This document shows positions 17,919 through 25,765 of a stretch of 64,000 bases of DNA, piece by piece. How positions within the stretch are numbered: position 1 is the stretch's first letter; each line of letters opens with the position of its first letter. Below the pieces are notes generated by a model. It saw only the letters and a program-made list of their open reading frames with translations, made no database searches and was not told the origin of the DNA. The DNA is taken from positions 682,001-746,000 of the forward strand of contig NZ_JAJGAK010000001.1 of NCBI RefSeq assembly GCF_020866925.1, read 5' to 3'. Made by a program: the position numbers and the translations under genes. The stretch comes from Noviluteimonas lactosilytica (GTDB lineage: Bacteria; Pseudomonadota; Gammaproteobacteria; Xanthomonadales; Xanthomonadaceae).

Positions 17919-18217
17919 GCAGCGCAGTCGTACTCGTCAGCTATCGTGCGCGCCCGGAATGCACGGAACTCGCCAGGCGCGAAATCGCAAGCCTCATCGC
18001 CGCCGTCCAGGCCGTCGAGCCGGATTGCGGCGGCATCACCCTGCTCCAGGATGCAGGCGACCCGACACGCTTCATGCTGATCGAGCATTGGCCGAGCCGG
18101 GAGATTTTTTTGGGGCCGCACATGCAGCAACCGCACATCCAATCCTTCATCCAGGGCGCCGGCGCTTTTCTCGAAGGGCCACCGGAGATCTCGTTCTGGC
18201 ATCCCGTCGGCGCCTGA
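17915..18217 (+). CDS. Antibiotic-biosynthesis-monooxygenase (ABM) fold protein
   Basis: A 100-aa ferredoxin-like dimeric alpha/beta-barrel protein. It shows the ABM pattern: an N-terminal strand (AVVLVSYRARPECTELAR), a central strand pair (GGITLLQDAGDPTRFMLIEHW) and a C-terminal helix with HMQQPHIQSFIQGA. Family members include quinol monooxygenases and small detoxification enzymes; the substrate here is unknown. It overlaps the membrane protein gene by 4 bases. Confidence 0.88.
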   Translation: MSSAVVLVSYRARPECTELARREIASLIAAVQAVEPDCGGITLLQDAGDPTRFMLIEHWPSREIFLGPHMQQPHIQSFIQGAGAFLEGPPEISFWHPVGA

Positions 18218-18240
18218 CGACTTATTGCAAAGGAGAGAGC

Positions 18241-18759
18241 ATGTACCTGCCGAAATGGCTTGTTGTGCTGGCGTGTCTATTGATCGTGGCGCTTGCAGCG
18301 TGGACCTACCTGTTGGCGTCCGAGCGCAATCCACTCCCGTTCCCAGACCGTGGATCGCGCATTTTCAGCACACCTTCGCCTGAGGCAAAGGAGGCGGTGG
18401 TAGCGCTCCTTTCCCGTTATGGCGTCAAGGAGCGGTTCCAGGCCGATAGCAGCGGAATACGCCGTTCGATCATGTGGGACGGGACAATCATCAACCATGC
18501 CCCGCCGGACGTTCTGCAAAAGCTCGGTCATGCCTCGGCAAGCATCGGACTCGTCGTGGACGACCCCATTGCAAGCGCCAACGATGCGGCTGAGTTTTTG
18601 CGGGCTCGCGGCTTTGAAGCCAAGGTTGTCCTGGACGTTGAACCAGACCTCCCCATCGCGTTCGTCGTGACCAACGCGACATCAAGCACTGTATTGAACT
18701 TCCGCAAGCATTTGATTCATTTTCCCAAGCCCACCCCTGTCGAAACACAGCGCGGGTGA
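18241..18759 (+). CDS. Membrane-anchored hypothetical protein
   Basis: A 172-aa protein with an N-terminal membrane anchor (KWLVVLACLLIVALAAWTYL) and a soluble domain of about 145 residues (EAKEAVVALLSRYGVKERF, ASIGLVVDDPIASANDAAEF). No family is recognised. A good Shine-Dalgarno (GGAGAG) precedes the ATG at 18241. Base composition is clearly less GC-rich than the flanking genes, hinting at recent acquisition. Confidence 0.8.
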   Translation: MYLPKWLVVLACLLIVALAAWTYLLASERNPLPFPDRGSRIFSTPSPEAKEAVVALLSRYGVKERFQADSSGIRRSIMWDGTIINHAPPDVLQKLGHASASIGLVVDDPIASANDAAEFLRARGFEAKVVLDVEPDLPIAFVVTNATSSTVLNFRKHLIHFPKPTPVETQRG

Positions 18760-18778
18760 CGTCAAAGATTGCTTGACC

Positions 18779-20170
18779 TCAGAGTTCCAGCAGTCGAACA
18801 CGAAACCGTTTTGCCTTGATGCGGCCTTGCTGGAGCCGCGCCAAGGCGCGTCCGGCGTGGGCGCGCTGGATGGCGACATAGCTGCGCGTGGCGAAGACGT
18901 CGATCTTGCCGATCGCATCGCTGGTGAGGCCCGCCTCGCCGGTGAGTGCGCCGACGATATCGCCCGGGCGCAGCTTGTCGGTGCGGCCTGCGTCGATGCG
19001 CAGGGTCGCCATCGGGGCGCGGGTCGCGACGTTCTTGCGCAGCAGCGCCAACGGTGGACGGCGCAGGTCGATGCGCAGGCCGAGCGTGTCCCGGATCGCG
19101 TTCAGACGCGGTAGTTCGCGGCTCGTGCACAGGGTGGCCGCCACGCCGCCGCGACCGGCGCGGCCGGTGCGGCCGATGCGATGGAGGTACGTGTCGGGGT
19201 CGTTCGGGACATCGTGGTTGACCACGGCCCCCAGGTCCTCGATGTCGAGGCCACGCGCCGCCACGTCGCTCGCCACCAGCACGTTGCAGCTGCGATTCGC
19301 GAATTGCACCAACACTTCCTCGCGATCGCGCTGCTCCATCTCGCCGTGCAGCGCGAGCGCGGAGAATCCGAGGTGCAACAGCGACGAGACGACCTCCTCC
19401 GTATCCCTGCGCATGTTGCAGAACACCAGCGCGTGGTTGGCGCCGTGTTCGATCAGCACACCGGCGAGGGCTGCAGGCTTCTGCGCGGCATCGACCTCGT
19501 AGAAGTGCTGCTCGATGGGCGTCGCATCCGCGTGCGCCTCCACGCTGACTTCCCGTGCGTCGCGCATAGTTGCGCGCGCCACGTTTCGCACCGGCTCGGG
19601 AAACGTGGCCGAGAACAGCAACGTCTGTCGATCCTTGGGCGCCGCCTTGGCGATTTCGCGAATGGGTTCCTCGAACCCCATGTCGAGCAAACGATCGGCC
19701 TCGTCGAGGACCAGCACCCGGACATCGCGCAGGTTCAATGCCTTCTTGCGAAGCAGTTCCTGCACGCGGCCCGGCGTGCCGACCACGACGTGGGGCGCGT
19801 GCGTCTCCAGCGAGGCGAGCTGCGGACCGAGCGCAACACCGCCCGTCAGCGTCAGGAGTTTGAGGTTGGGCATGCCCGTGCCGAGCTTGCGGATCTGCTT
19901 GGCGACCTGGTCGGCCAACTCGCGCGTCGGACACAGCACGAGCGCCTGCGTGCGAAACAGGCCGAGCTCGACGCGATGCAAGAGCGCGAGACCGAACGCA
20001 GCCGTCTTGCCGCTGCCGGTCGGCGCCTGCGCGATCAGGTCATGGCCCGCGAGCAGCAGCGGCAAGCTGCGCGCCTGGATCGGCGTCATGCGCACGTGAC
20101 CCAGGGCGTCGAGCCCCTGCAGCAGCATGGGTTCGATCGGAAGATCGGTGAATTCGACTGCGTCGTTCAT
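18779..20170 (-). CDS. dbpA: DEAD-box ATP-dependent RNA helicase DbpA
   Basis: RNA helicase of 463 aa that acts on 23S rRNA during large-subunit assembly. Motifs in order: Q-motif region (PIQARSLPLLLAGHD), Walker A (APTGSGKTAAF), PTRELA, TPGRV, DEAD (VLVLDEADRLLDMGF), SAT (LLFSATF), and helicase C-domain motifs (VASDVAARGLDIED, HRIGRTGRAG). The C-terminal 75 residues are the DbpA RNA-binding domain (MATLRIDAGRTDKLRPGDIV), which separates it from RhlE-type helicases. Confidence 0.95.
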   Translation of the reverse strand: MNDAVEFTDLPIEPMLLQGLDALGHVRMTPIQARSLPLLLAGHDLIAQAPTGSGKTAAFGLALLHRVELGLFRTQALVLCPTRELADQVAKQIRKLGTGMPNLKLLTLTGGVALGPQLASLETHAPHVVVGTPGRVQELLRKKALNLRDVRVLVLDEADRLLDMGFEEPIREIAKAAPKDRQTLLFSATFPEPVRNVARATMRDAREVSVEAHADATPIEQHFYEVDAAQKPAALAGVLIEHGANHALVFCNMRRDTEEVVSSLLHLGFSALALHGEMEQRDREEVLVQFANRSCNVLVASDVAARGLDIEDLGAVVNHDVPNDPDTYLHRIGRTGRAGRGGVAATLCTSRELPRLNAIRDTLGLRIDLRRPPLALLRKNVATRAPMATLRIDAGRTDKLRPGDIVGALTGEAGLTSDAIGKIDVFATRSYVAIQRAHAGRALARLQQGRIKAKRFRVRLLEL

Positions 20171-20235
20171 GCGTCACGGGGTGGCGGCGGCCGGGCGGCG
20201 AGGATACCAAGGGGCCTGTGGGTGGAGTCCCGGTC

Positions 20236-20327
20236 ATGGCAAAAACAAGCAAGCCCCCAACATTCTTGTCATCTGGGGAGATGACATCGGCGTACACAAC
20301 ATCAGCCCCGGCGTGATCCCTGCATGA
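20236..20327 (+). pseudogene. Remnant of an arylsulfatase 5-prime end
   Basis: The ATG at 20236 begins MAKTSK; shifting frame, the DNA then reads APNILVIWGDDIGVHNIS before a stop at 20325. This closely matches the start of the sulfatase at 21799-23307 (KPNILVIFGDDIGIPQIS). Only about 90 bases survive, on the opposite strand to the intact sulfatases. It shows a third sulfatase gene was once here. Confidence 0.75.
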
Positions 20328-20411
20328 CCTGCCGTCCGGCATGCTGGCGGCTCGCTTCTGGCCGACGTTCATTCAAGCCGGCGTACACCAAGGCCGCAGG
20401 AGTTGGCCCAA

Positions 20412-20555
20412 ATGAAGAAGTTCTTCGTTGCTTGTTGTCTGTTCCTGTGCGTCGCATCCGCCGCCTCCTTGGAACGACAACGACGAGGCATGGATGGTGG
20501 TCAGGTCACCCCCATGTCCGAGAACGTATTGCGCAGACAGCTAATCAACGGTTAG
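20412..20555 (+). CDS. Possible 47-aa exported peptide or gene remnant
   Basis: MKKFFVACCLFLCVASAAS is a convincing signal peptide start, followed by a short basic tail ending RRQLING. The reading frame ends at 20555, overlapping the end of the convergent DUF1254 gene by 4 bases. It may be a real small secreted peptide or, more likely given the degraded surroundings, the surviving start of a larger exported protein. No strong ribosome binding site. The rest of the interval 20328-20411 shows nothing recognisable. Confidence 0.35.
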   Translation: MKKFFVACCLFLCVASAASLERQRRGMDGGQVTPMSENVLRRQLING

Positions 20556-21523
20556 TGGGCCGAACTTCGGTGTGCATCGTCGTCGACTGGTACAGCATGG
20601 GGGAAAGTCCATTGGCCATCCAGCACGGCTTGGCGCGCGCGATAAAGGCGGACGATGTAGTTCCAGCCAGGAAAGATGGCGAGAAAATTCGAAGCCTTCT
20701 CATCGCCGCCGAAATGAATCGTGTAGGTTCCGTCGGCGTCCTTCTTGCCAGTGATGTTGTTGAGCGAAACGGCGTTGGACACTGACTTCTCCATGTAACC
20801 GTCACTGTTGTAGATCGTGATCGACCAACACCCATCGACTGGGACGTCCTTGACTTTCAGGACGTACGGCGTCTTTCCGTCGTTCGATGCGGGCGTGACG
20901 TTGATGTAGTAGGCCGCGGATTGCGGGCCGCCTGCCCACCCCCCTGCAGTTCCAATGAGATGACGCACAGGGTCGATGTCGTTTTTTGATCCGAACATCT
21001 TCGCGCTATCTGGAACAAAAGGTCCCAGGCCGAGGATCGCCTTGCGAATTTCCGCGAGTTGCCGTTGATCCCAATCGGGCAATTCCAACTTTCCTGCAGC
21101 GCTCTGCAGCCAACGAATCTGGTCCTGCAGCGCATGTGCTGTTGCAAGGTCATTTGGATCGTCTGGGTTCACCAGCGTGCGAACCGCCAGATACAGATAC
21201 CGCGTGCCAACGGCGTCCTGCGTAAAGACGTGGTCGCCCTCACTGTAGGTATTGCTGACGATGTAATGGTCCTGGTTGATCGCCCTGAGCGATTGGAACC
21301 GTCCTTTCGCATCGGGCATGGTGACAGTCACCGGCGTGGTCAGGTCGAAGACGGCATAGGAAAGCAGGAAGTCACGACTGACGCGCACGACCGGCTGGTT
21401 GTCGACGCTGACGGGCTCACGGATGTGCTGGATTCGCCCGTAGAAGCCGTTGTCGGCTCGGAGCTGCAAATAGTGGTCGGTTTCGGCGCGCACGAAATTA
21501 TCGATGTTGACGGGGGTCGGCAT
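20552..21523 (-). CDS. DUF1254/DUF1214 domain protein
   Basis: A 323-aa protein with a DUF1254-like N-terminal half (DNQPVVRVSRDFLLSYAVFD, FQSLRAINQDHYIV) and a DUF1214 C-terminal half (VKDVPVDGCWSITIYNSDGY, GFW-type VPVDG motif, WNYIVRLYRARQAVLDG). The catalytic role of the family is not established. The ATG at 21523 follows GGAG at 6 bases. No signal peptide is seen, unlike many relatives. It lies downstream of the sulfatases on the same strand, in an accessory patch of lower GC. Confidence 0.88.
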   Translation of the reverse strand: MPTPVNIDNFVRAETDHYLQLRADNGFYGRIQHIREPVSVDNQPVVRVSRDFLLSYAVFDLTTPVTVTMPDAKGRFQSLRAINQDHYIVSNTYSEGDHVFTQDAVGTRYLYLAVRTLVNPDDPNDLATAHALQDQIRWLQSAAGKLELPDWDQRQLAEIRKAILGLGPFVPDSAKMFGSKNDIDPVRHLIGTAGGWAGGPQSAAYYINVTPASNDGKTPYVLKVKDVPVDGCWSITIYNSDGYMEKSVSNAVSLNNITGKKDADGTYTIHFGGDEKASNFLAIFPGWNYIVRLYRARQAVLDGQWTFPHAVPVDDDAHRSSAH

Positions 21524-21633
21524 ACGAGGCTCCGATGCTTGTGACAAATTTGCCGGCGTCCGCGCTCATCCCATCGGCTGCGGTTCGGGGAACCGCCACG
21601 AACCTTCGACAACATCTTTGCGCGGGCGATACA

Positions 21634-21798
21634 TTCGCCATGAGGATTCTCGAACATGTACCCGTCAGCGTCGTAGACGGTGATCGACCAGAACCCATCG
21701 ACCGGTACGTCCTTGACCCTCAATGTGTGTACGGTTCGCCCGTCGTTCGCGCTCGGAAAGACGGTCTCGTAGATCGCCGCTTCCTCAGCCTCCCGCAA
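21634..21798 (-). pseudogene. Fragment of a second DUF1214 gene
   Basis: Directly after the sulfatase stop, the minus strand reads AAIYETVFPSANDGRTVHTL then RVKDVPVDGFWSITVYDADG, which aligns with the intact neighbour (AAYYINVTPASNDGKTPYVL; VPVDGCWSITIYNSDG). The similarity ends near 21634 and no start or C-terminus remains. It is a truncated paralogue fused end-to-end behind the sulfatase gene. Confidence 0.8.
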
Positions 21799-23307
21799 CT
21801 AACTGGTCGGGTGTAGCGACTCCAACTCCTTCAAGCGCTTCATCGCGTCGGTCTGTTTGATCAGCCCATAGTTGATCGATCCGGCGTTGAGCGAGCTGCC
21901 CGCTTGGTATGGGTAATCCATGAAGTCGGAGAAGAACGCCTTGATGGCACCCATCACCGGGACGATCAGCCACATTTGACGTGCGAGGAAATCGATCGCA
22001 CCGCCGCCATCCTCGAGCCCGCGTTCGTAGGGGTCCATGCGCAGGTTGGCGATCCCTGCCCAGTTCGTGACCGTGCGCGAGCCCGTCGCGATGTTGCCGT
22101 GTGCCTGCACGGCGAAGCTCAGCTTCCAGTCCTGGAAGCGCACGGCGTTGAGGTTGCCGCCCTGGTCGAAGTAGAAGATCGAATCGCGCGGGCCCTTCTT
22201 CTCCTTGCCCTGGAAGTAGGGCATGAAGTTGAAGCCGTCCAGCTTCACCTTGAACTCCTTCTTCCCGAGCTTGGTCCCCTTCGCGAGTTGCGCTTTGATG
22301 TCAGGCGCGCCCGCGGCTGCGCACAATGTCGGGAACATGTCGAGGAGCGAGATCGGATCGTTGTACACGGTGCCCGGCTTGATGACGCCAGGCCAGCGAA
22401 TTGCCATTGGGATGCGGAAACCGCCTTCCCACGTCGAACCCTTCTCGCCGCGGAACATCGTCATCGCACCATCGGGCCACAATGCGATCTCCGCGCCGTT
22501 GTCGGTGGTGTAGACAACGATGGTGTCGTCGTCGATCTTCAACTCGTCGAGCAGCGCGAGCAGTTGGCCCACGTGGCCGTCGTGTTCGACCATGCCGTCG
22601 GCATGCAGCCCCTTGCCCGTGACGCCCACCGATTCCTTCTTCAAGTGGGTGAACACGTGCATGCGGGTGGTGTTGAACCAACAGAAAAATGGCGTATCGG
22701 CCTTGACGGCGCCCTGGATGAAACTCTTCGCGGCGCCGAGGAATTCCTCGTCGACGGTCGGCATGCGCGCGATGTTGAGCGGGCCGGTGTCCTCGATCTT
22801 GCCGCCGGCATGCGAATGGATGACGCCCCGCGGACCGAATTTCTTCTTGAACGCCGGGTCCTTCGGATAGAAGTAGCCCTCCGGCTCCTCCTCTGCATTG
22901 AGGTGGTAAAGGTTGCCGAAGAATTCGTCGAAACCGTGGTTGGTGGGCAGGTGTTGATCCTGGTCCCCAAGATGGTTCTTACCGAATTGTCCTGTGGCAT
23001 AGCCCTGCGATTTCATGGCATCGGCGATGGTGGGCATCCAGTCGGTGATGCCGTGCGGATCGCCGGGCATGCCGATGGTCAGCAATCCGGTACGGAAGGG
23101 CTCCTGCCCGAGGATGAAAGACGCCCGACCGGCCGTACAGCTCTGCTGACCGTAGGAGTCGGTAAACAGCGCGCCTTCTTTGGCGATTCGGTCGATGTTC
23201 GGAGTTTCGTAGCCCATCAATCCGCGCGTATAGGCGCTGATTTGCGGGATTCCGATGTCGTCGCCGAAGATCACCAGGATATTCGGCTTCTTCTCTGAAT
23301 TGGCCAT
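21799..23307 (-). CDS. Arylsulfatase with CTAGR active-site motif
   Basis: Alkaline-phosphatase-superfamily sulfatase of about 502 aa (from ATG 23307). Metal-binding N-terminus KPNILVIFGDDIG, TDNGAEI metal site, and the formylglycine motif CTAGR at about residues 57-61, where the usual Pro of CxPxR is Ala. The motif GKNHLGD (Lys, His) matches the sulfate-binding K and H of the family. No signal peptide is visible at the chosen start, and a TTG at 23322 is an alternative. The organic sulfate substrate is unknown. A DUF1214 fragment starts immediately after its stop. Confidence 0.9.
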   Translation of the reverse strand: MANSEKKPNILVIFGDDIGIPQISAYTRGLMGYETPNIDRIAKEGALFTDSYGQQSCTAGRASFILGQEPFRTGLLTIGMPGDPHGITDWMPTIADAMKSQGYATGQFGKNHLGDQDQHLPTNHGFDEFFGNLYHLNAEEEPEGYFYPKDPAFKKKFGPRGVIHSHAGGKIEDTGPLNIARMPTVDEEFLGAAKSFIQGAVKADTPFFCWFNTTRMHVFTHLKKESVGVTGKGLHADGMVEHDGHVGQLLALLDELKIDDDTIVVYTTDNGAEIALWPDGAMTMFRGEKGSTWEGGFRIPMAIRWPGVIKPGTVYNDPISLLDMFPTLCAAAGAPDIKAQLAKGTKLGKKEFKVKLDGFNFMPYFQGKEKKGPRDSIFYFDQGGNLNAVRFQDWKLSFAVQAHGNIATGSRTVTNWAGIANLRMDPYERGLEDGGGAIDFLARQMWLIVPVMGAIKAFFSDFMDYPYQAGSSLNAGSINYGLIKQTDAMKRLKELESLHPTS

Positions 23308-23420
23308 GGCGCTAGCTCGCAAGGTAGAACGTTGATGCTCTCCTTCATTGCGCGAGACCGCGACGGAAAAACAACTGGCCTGCAGTCCGTAAATCTACGT
23401 AGGTCGCCGGTTAGGCCAAG

Positions 23421-23444
23421 TGTCCGCTCTGTCGTAAGCGGACA
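23421..23444. repeat. TGTCCGCT palindrome, copy 1
   Basis: TGTCCGCT (23421-23428) and AGCGGACA (23437-23444) surround an 8-base loop. It abuts the stop codon of the sulfatase at 23445. A second copy lies at 25011-25036, so the two bracket that sulfatase gene. Confidence 0.8.
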
Positions 23445-24860
23445 TTAGGCATCCCCGTCCAACTGCCGAGGTGACAGCCGGTCACTGAGTGACGGCGGGG
23501 CTTGTGCTCGCTCCGGGACATGGCCCAACGCGGCACCCGCGGGAATCAATGGCTCGCGGGCGACGCTGTCATGGAAGTCGCGCAGGAGTCGACCGAAGTG
23601 CGCCATCGTCCATGAGTGCAGGTAGACGGGATTGAATGGCTCGCGTTCCTTGGGATCGACGATCAGGTTGATGACGTGCGGCGAGTTGAGTGGCAACGCG
23701 GGATCGGTTGCGTACTTCTGGTCAACCAGCACCATCTTGAAGTTCTGCCACTTGACGCCGTACATCCGTTCGCCGTTCCAGAAGATGAAGCCATCGCGGT
23801 TCGAGTGTTCCTGTTCTCCGCGCAGGAATGGCGCCTGGTCTTTCCCGTCGATTTCGCGATCGCCCGGCGCCGCGATACCGGCGAGGTTGAGCAGCGTGGT
23901 GAACCAGTCGGTGATATGGACGATCTCGTTGCTGGTCCGATTCACCGCGATGCGTCCGGGCCAACGCACGATGCAAGGCGTGCGCAGCGATGCTTCCCTT
24001 CCAGTGAAATAAGACCCGTCGAAATAACCGCCCGTGCCGCGGTTCAGCAACATCTCCTCGTTGCCGTTGTCGCCGGCGAATACGACGATCGCATCGTCGC
24101 GGAGGCCGAGCGCATCAATCTTGTCCAGGAGGTCGCCGAAGTCGCCATCCAGTTGCATCAGGCTGTCGGCCCAATCGCCGTTGCCGCTTCGGCCGCGGTA
24201 TTCGTCGCGCGGCACGACCGGCATGTGCATCAGCGAGTGGTTGAAGTAGAGCAGGAAGGGACGCGACGCGCGCGCAGCCGCTTCCATGAAGGCAAACGCC
24301 CGGCGCTTGTACTCCACGTCGACATTGCGCTTGAGATCCCAGGTCAGGCGATCCGCTTTCCTTGTCTTCTCACCCTTGCGGCCTTCCATCATGTACGACA
24401 CAGGGTCGCGCTCTGGGTCGTACCAGGGATCGGTCTCCCAAAACGCTTCGTCGTAGGAATGCGGCGGTCCGTACCACTCGTCGAACCCATGGTCGGTGGG
24501 CCAGCGCCCGTCGCTGTCGCCGATGTGCCATTTCCCCATGCACATGGTTGCATAGCCGGCTTCGGAGAACAGATCGCCTAGCGTGCGCTCCCACGCGACG
24601 ATGCCCGCTTCCGTGCCGGCCAGCGCCACCGTGTGATTGCCGGTGCGAATGGCATATCGCCCCGTCATCAACGCCGTACGCGACGGCGTGCATTGCGCCT
24701 CGGGCGCGTAATTCGTGAGTCGAAAGCCTTCCGTCGCGAAGCTGTCGATGCGCGGCGTTGCCGCGCCCCGAAGGATGCCGCCGCCGTAGCATCCCAACTC
24801 GCCATAGCCGAGGTTGTCGACATGGAAATAGACGACGTTGGGAGGACGGAGCGACGCCAT
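23445..24860 (-). CDS. Arylsulfatase with canonical CTPSR motif
   Basis: A 471-aa sulfatase. The N-terminal metal site is NVVYFHVDNLGYGELGC, the formylglycine motif CTPSRTALMTGR starts at Cys57, and GKWHIGD plus AGDNGNEEM supply further active-site residues. An FGE-type enzyme would be needed to mature Cys57; none is encoded here. There is no signal peptide, so it may be cytosolic or the true start may differ. It is only distantly related to the neighbouring sulfatase, so it is not a recent duplicate. Confidence 0.9.
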   Translation of the reverse strand: MASLRPPNVVYFHVDNLGYGELGCYGGGILRGAATPRIDSFATEGFRLTNYAPEAQCTPSRTALMTGRYAIRTGNHTVALAGTEAGIVAWERTLGDLFSEAGYATMCMGKWHIGDSDGRWPTDHGFDEWYGPPHSYDEAFWETDPWYDPERDPVSYMMEGRKGEKTRKADRLTWDLKRNVDVEYKRRAFAFMEAAARASRPFLLYFNHSLMHMPVVPRDEYRGRSGNGDWADSLMQLDGDFGDLLDKIDALGLRDDAIVVFAGDNGNEEMLLNRGTGGYFDGSYFTGREASLRTPCIVRWPGRIAVNRTSNEIVHITDWFTTLLNLAGIAAPGDREIDGKDQAPFLRGEQEHSNRDGFIFWNGERMYGVKWQNFKMVLVDQKYATDPALPLNSPHVINLIVDPKEREPFNPVYLHSWTMAHFGRLLRDFHDSVAREPLIPAGAALGHVPERAQAPPSLSDRLSPRQLDGDA

Positions 24861-25010
24861 GGTCCAGCACCGGGGAGGGACACGCCCAGTGGACTCGTTG
24901 GCGCAATCCCGGGAAACCGAAAAACCAAGGGCCGGGGTTCAGTAGAACTACTGATCGGTTCAACTTGAGATGGTGAATGGATGTCCAGGCGACCATGGTT
25001 ATGGCTGGGA

Positions 25011-25036
25011 TGTCCGCTTTTGGCCGATAGCGGACA
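25011..25036. repeat. TGTCCGCT palindrome, copy 2
   Basis: TGTCCGCT (25011-25018) and AGCGGACA (25029-25036) around a 10-base loop, the same arms as at 23421-23444. It sits in the 357-bp gene-free stretch 24861-25217, about 150 bp upstream of the sulfatase start. Confidence 0.8.
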
Positions 25037-25121
25037 TTGGATCCGCGTAATCGCCGCCAAATCTTCGTCCCGATGCAAAACCGAACCTGTCGTCGGCCCG
25101 CTGTATAGCGTTCCCATCTCG

Positions 25122-25205
25122 CCGGAAGGCGTTGCAAACCCCTTCGGAGTCCTTGCGAACCTCTCCGGAGTCATCGCGGACCTCTCCGTAGTCGTCGCGA
25201 ACCTC
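25122..25205. repeat. Imperfect 21-bp tandem repeat
   Basis: Four units of 21 bases (25122-25142, 25143-25163, 25164-25184, 25185-25205) share the frame GGAGTCnTnGCGAACCTC, and a fifth degraded unit runs into the stop codon of the lipoprotein gene at 25218. The period is a multiple of three; on the minus strand it would encode heptads like ERFATTT and ERFARTP. No complete gene contains it. Confidence 0.7.
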
Positions 25206-25217
25206 TCCATCGATGCG

Positions 25218-25604
25218 TCATCGCCCGTCGCCCGCGTCGTCCTGCCTCGTGTACTCGCGCACCTGCCCACCGGCATCGACGAGGCGCATGCGCTCCGGGT
25301 CCAGCGCCATCGTGTAGCGCTCCTCGAAGTCCAGCGTGGCGCCATTGCCGAGCGATTTGCCCGTCAGCACGAGCGCATCGCCTTCGAGGCGCCAGCGCTC
25401 GTGCTGCAGCGTGGCGGTGTTGATCGACTCGGCCGTGCCGTCGTCGCGCAGGGTGAACCCTTGCACTTCGCCCGGCAGGCCGGGGATGGGCTCGATCCAG
25501 GTGCCGACGGGCGCGTCGGGTGCGATGGCAGGCTCGCTGCTGCAGCCGGCGATGAGGGCGAGTGCGAGCAGCGAGGCCGCCGCAAGGGAATGTCGCGCGT
25601 TCAT
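25218..25604 (-). CDS. Small lipoprotein, lipocalin-like
   Basis: A 128-aa lipoprotein: signal peptide with lipobox LIAGC at about residues 17-21, then a short beta domain (VGTWIEPIPG, EVQGFTLRDDGTAESINTAT, WRLEGDALVLTGKS) like small lipocalin-type domains. It would be anchored in the inner or outer membrane. Divergent from the M2 peptidase gene with about 160 bp between the starts. Confidence 0.85.
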   Translation of the reverse strand: MNARHSLAAASLLALALIAGCSSEPAIAPDAPVGTWIEPIPGLPGEVQGFTLRDDGTAESINTATLQHERWRLEGDALVLTGKSLGNGATLDFEERYTMALDPERMRLVDAGGQVREYTRQDDAGDGR

Positions 25605-25765
25605 GAATGCTCCGCAGATTGGGTGCGCCGATGCTTCCGTTTGTGCGCAGAGCGCTCAAGACGAGCTTTCCCGCGCACGCACCGCCCGTCTCCTTCCCGC
25701 CCACACGGCCGCTTTGCTAGCCTCCCCCGGTCGCGCCTTCGGGCGCCCGCACCCAGGATCGTCCC

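Noticed and set aside
24861-25217. A gene in the 357-bp gap between sulfatase and lipoprotein
   Set aside because: Only the palindrome and the 21-bp tandem repeat are seen; no frame with a start signal and recognisable protein exists.
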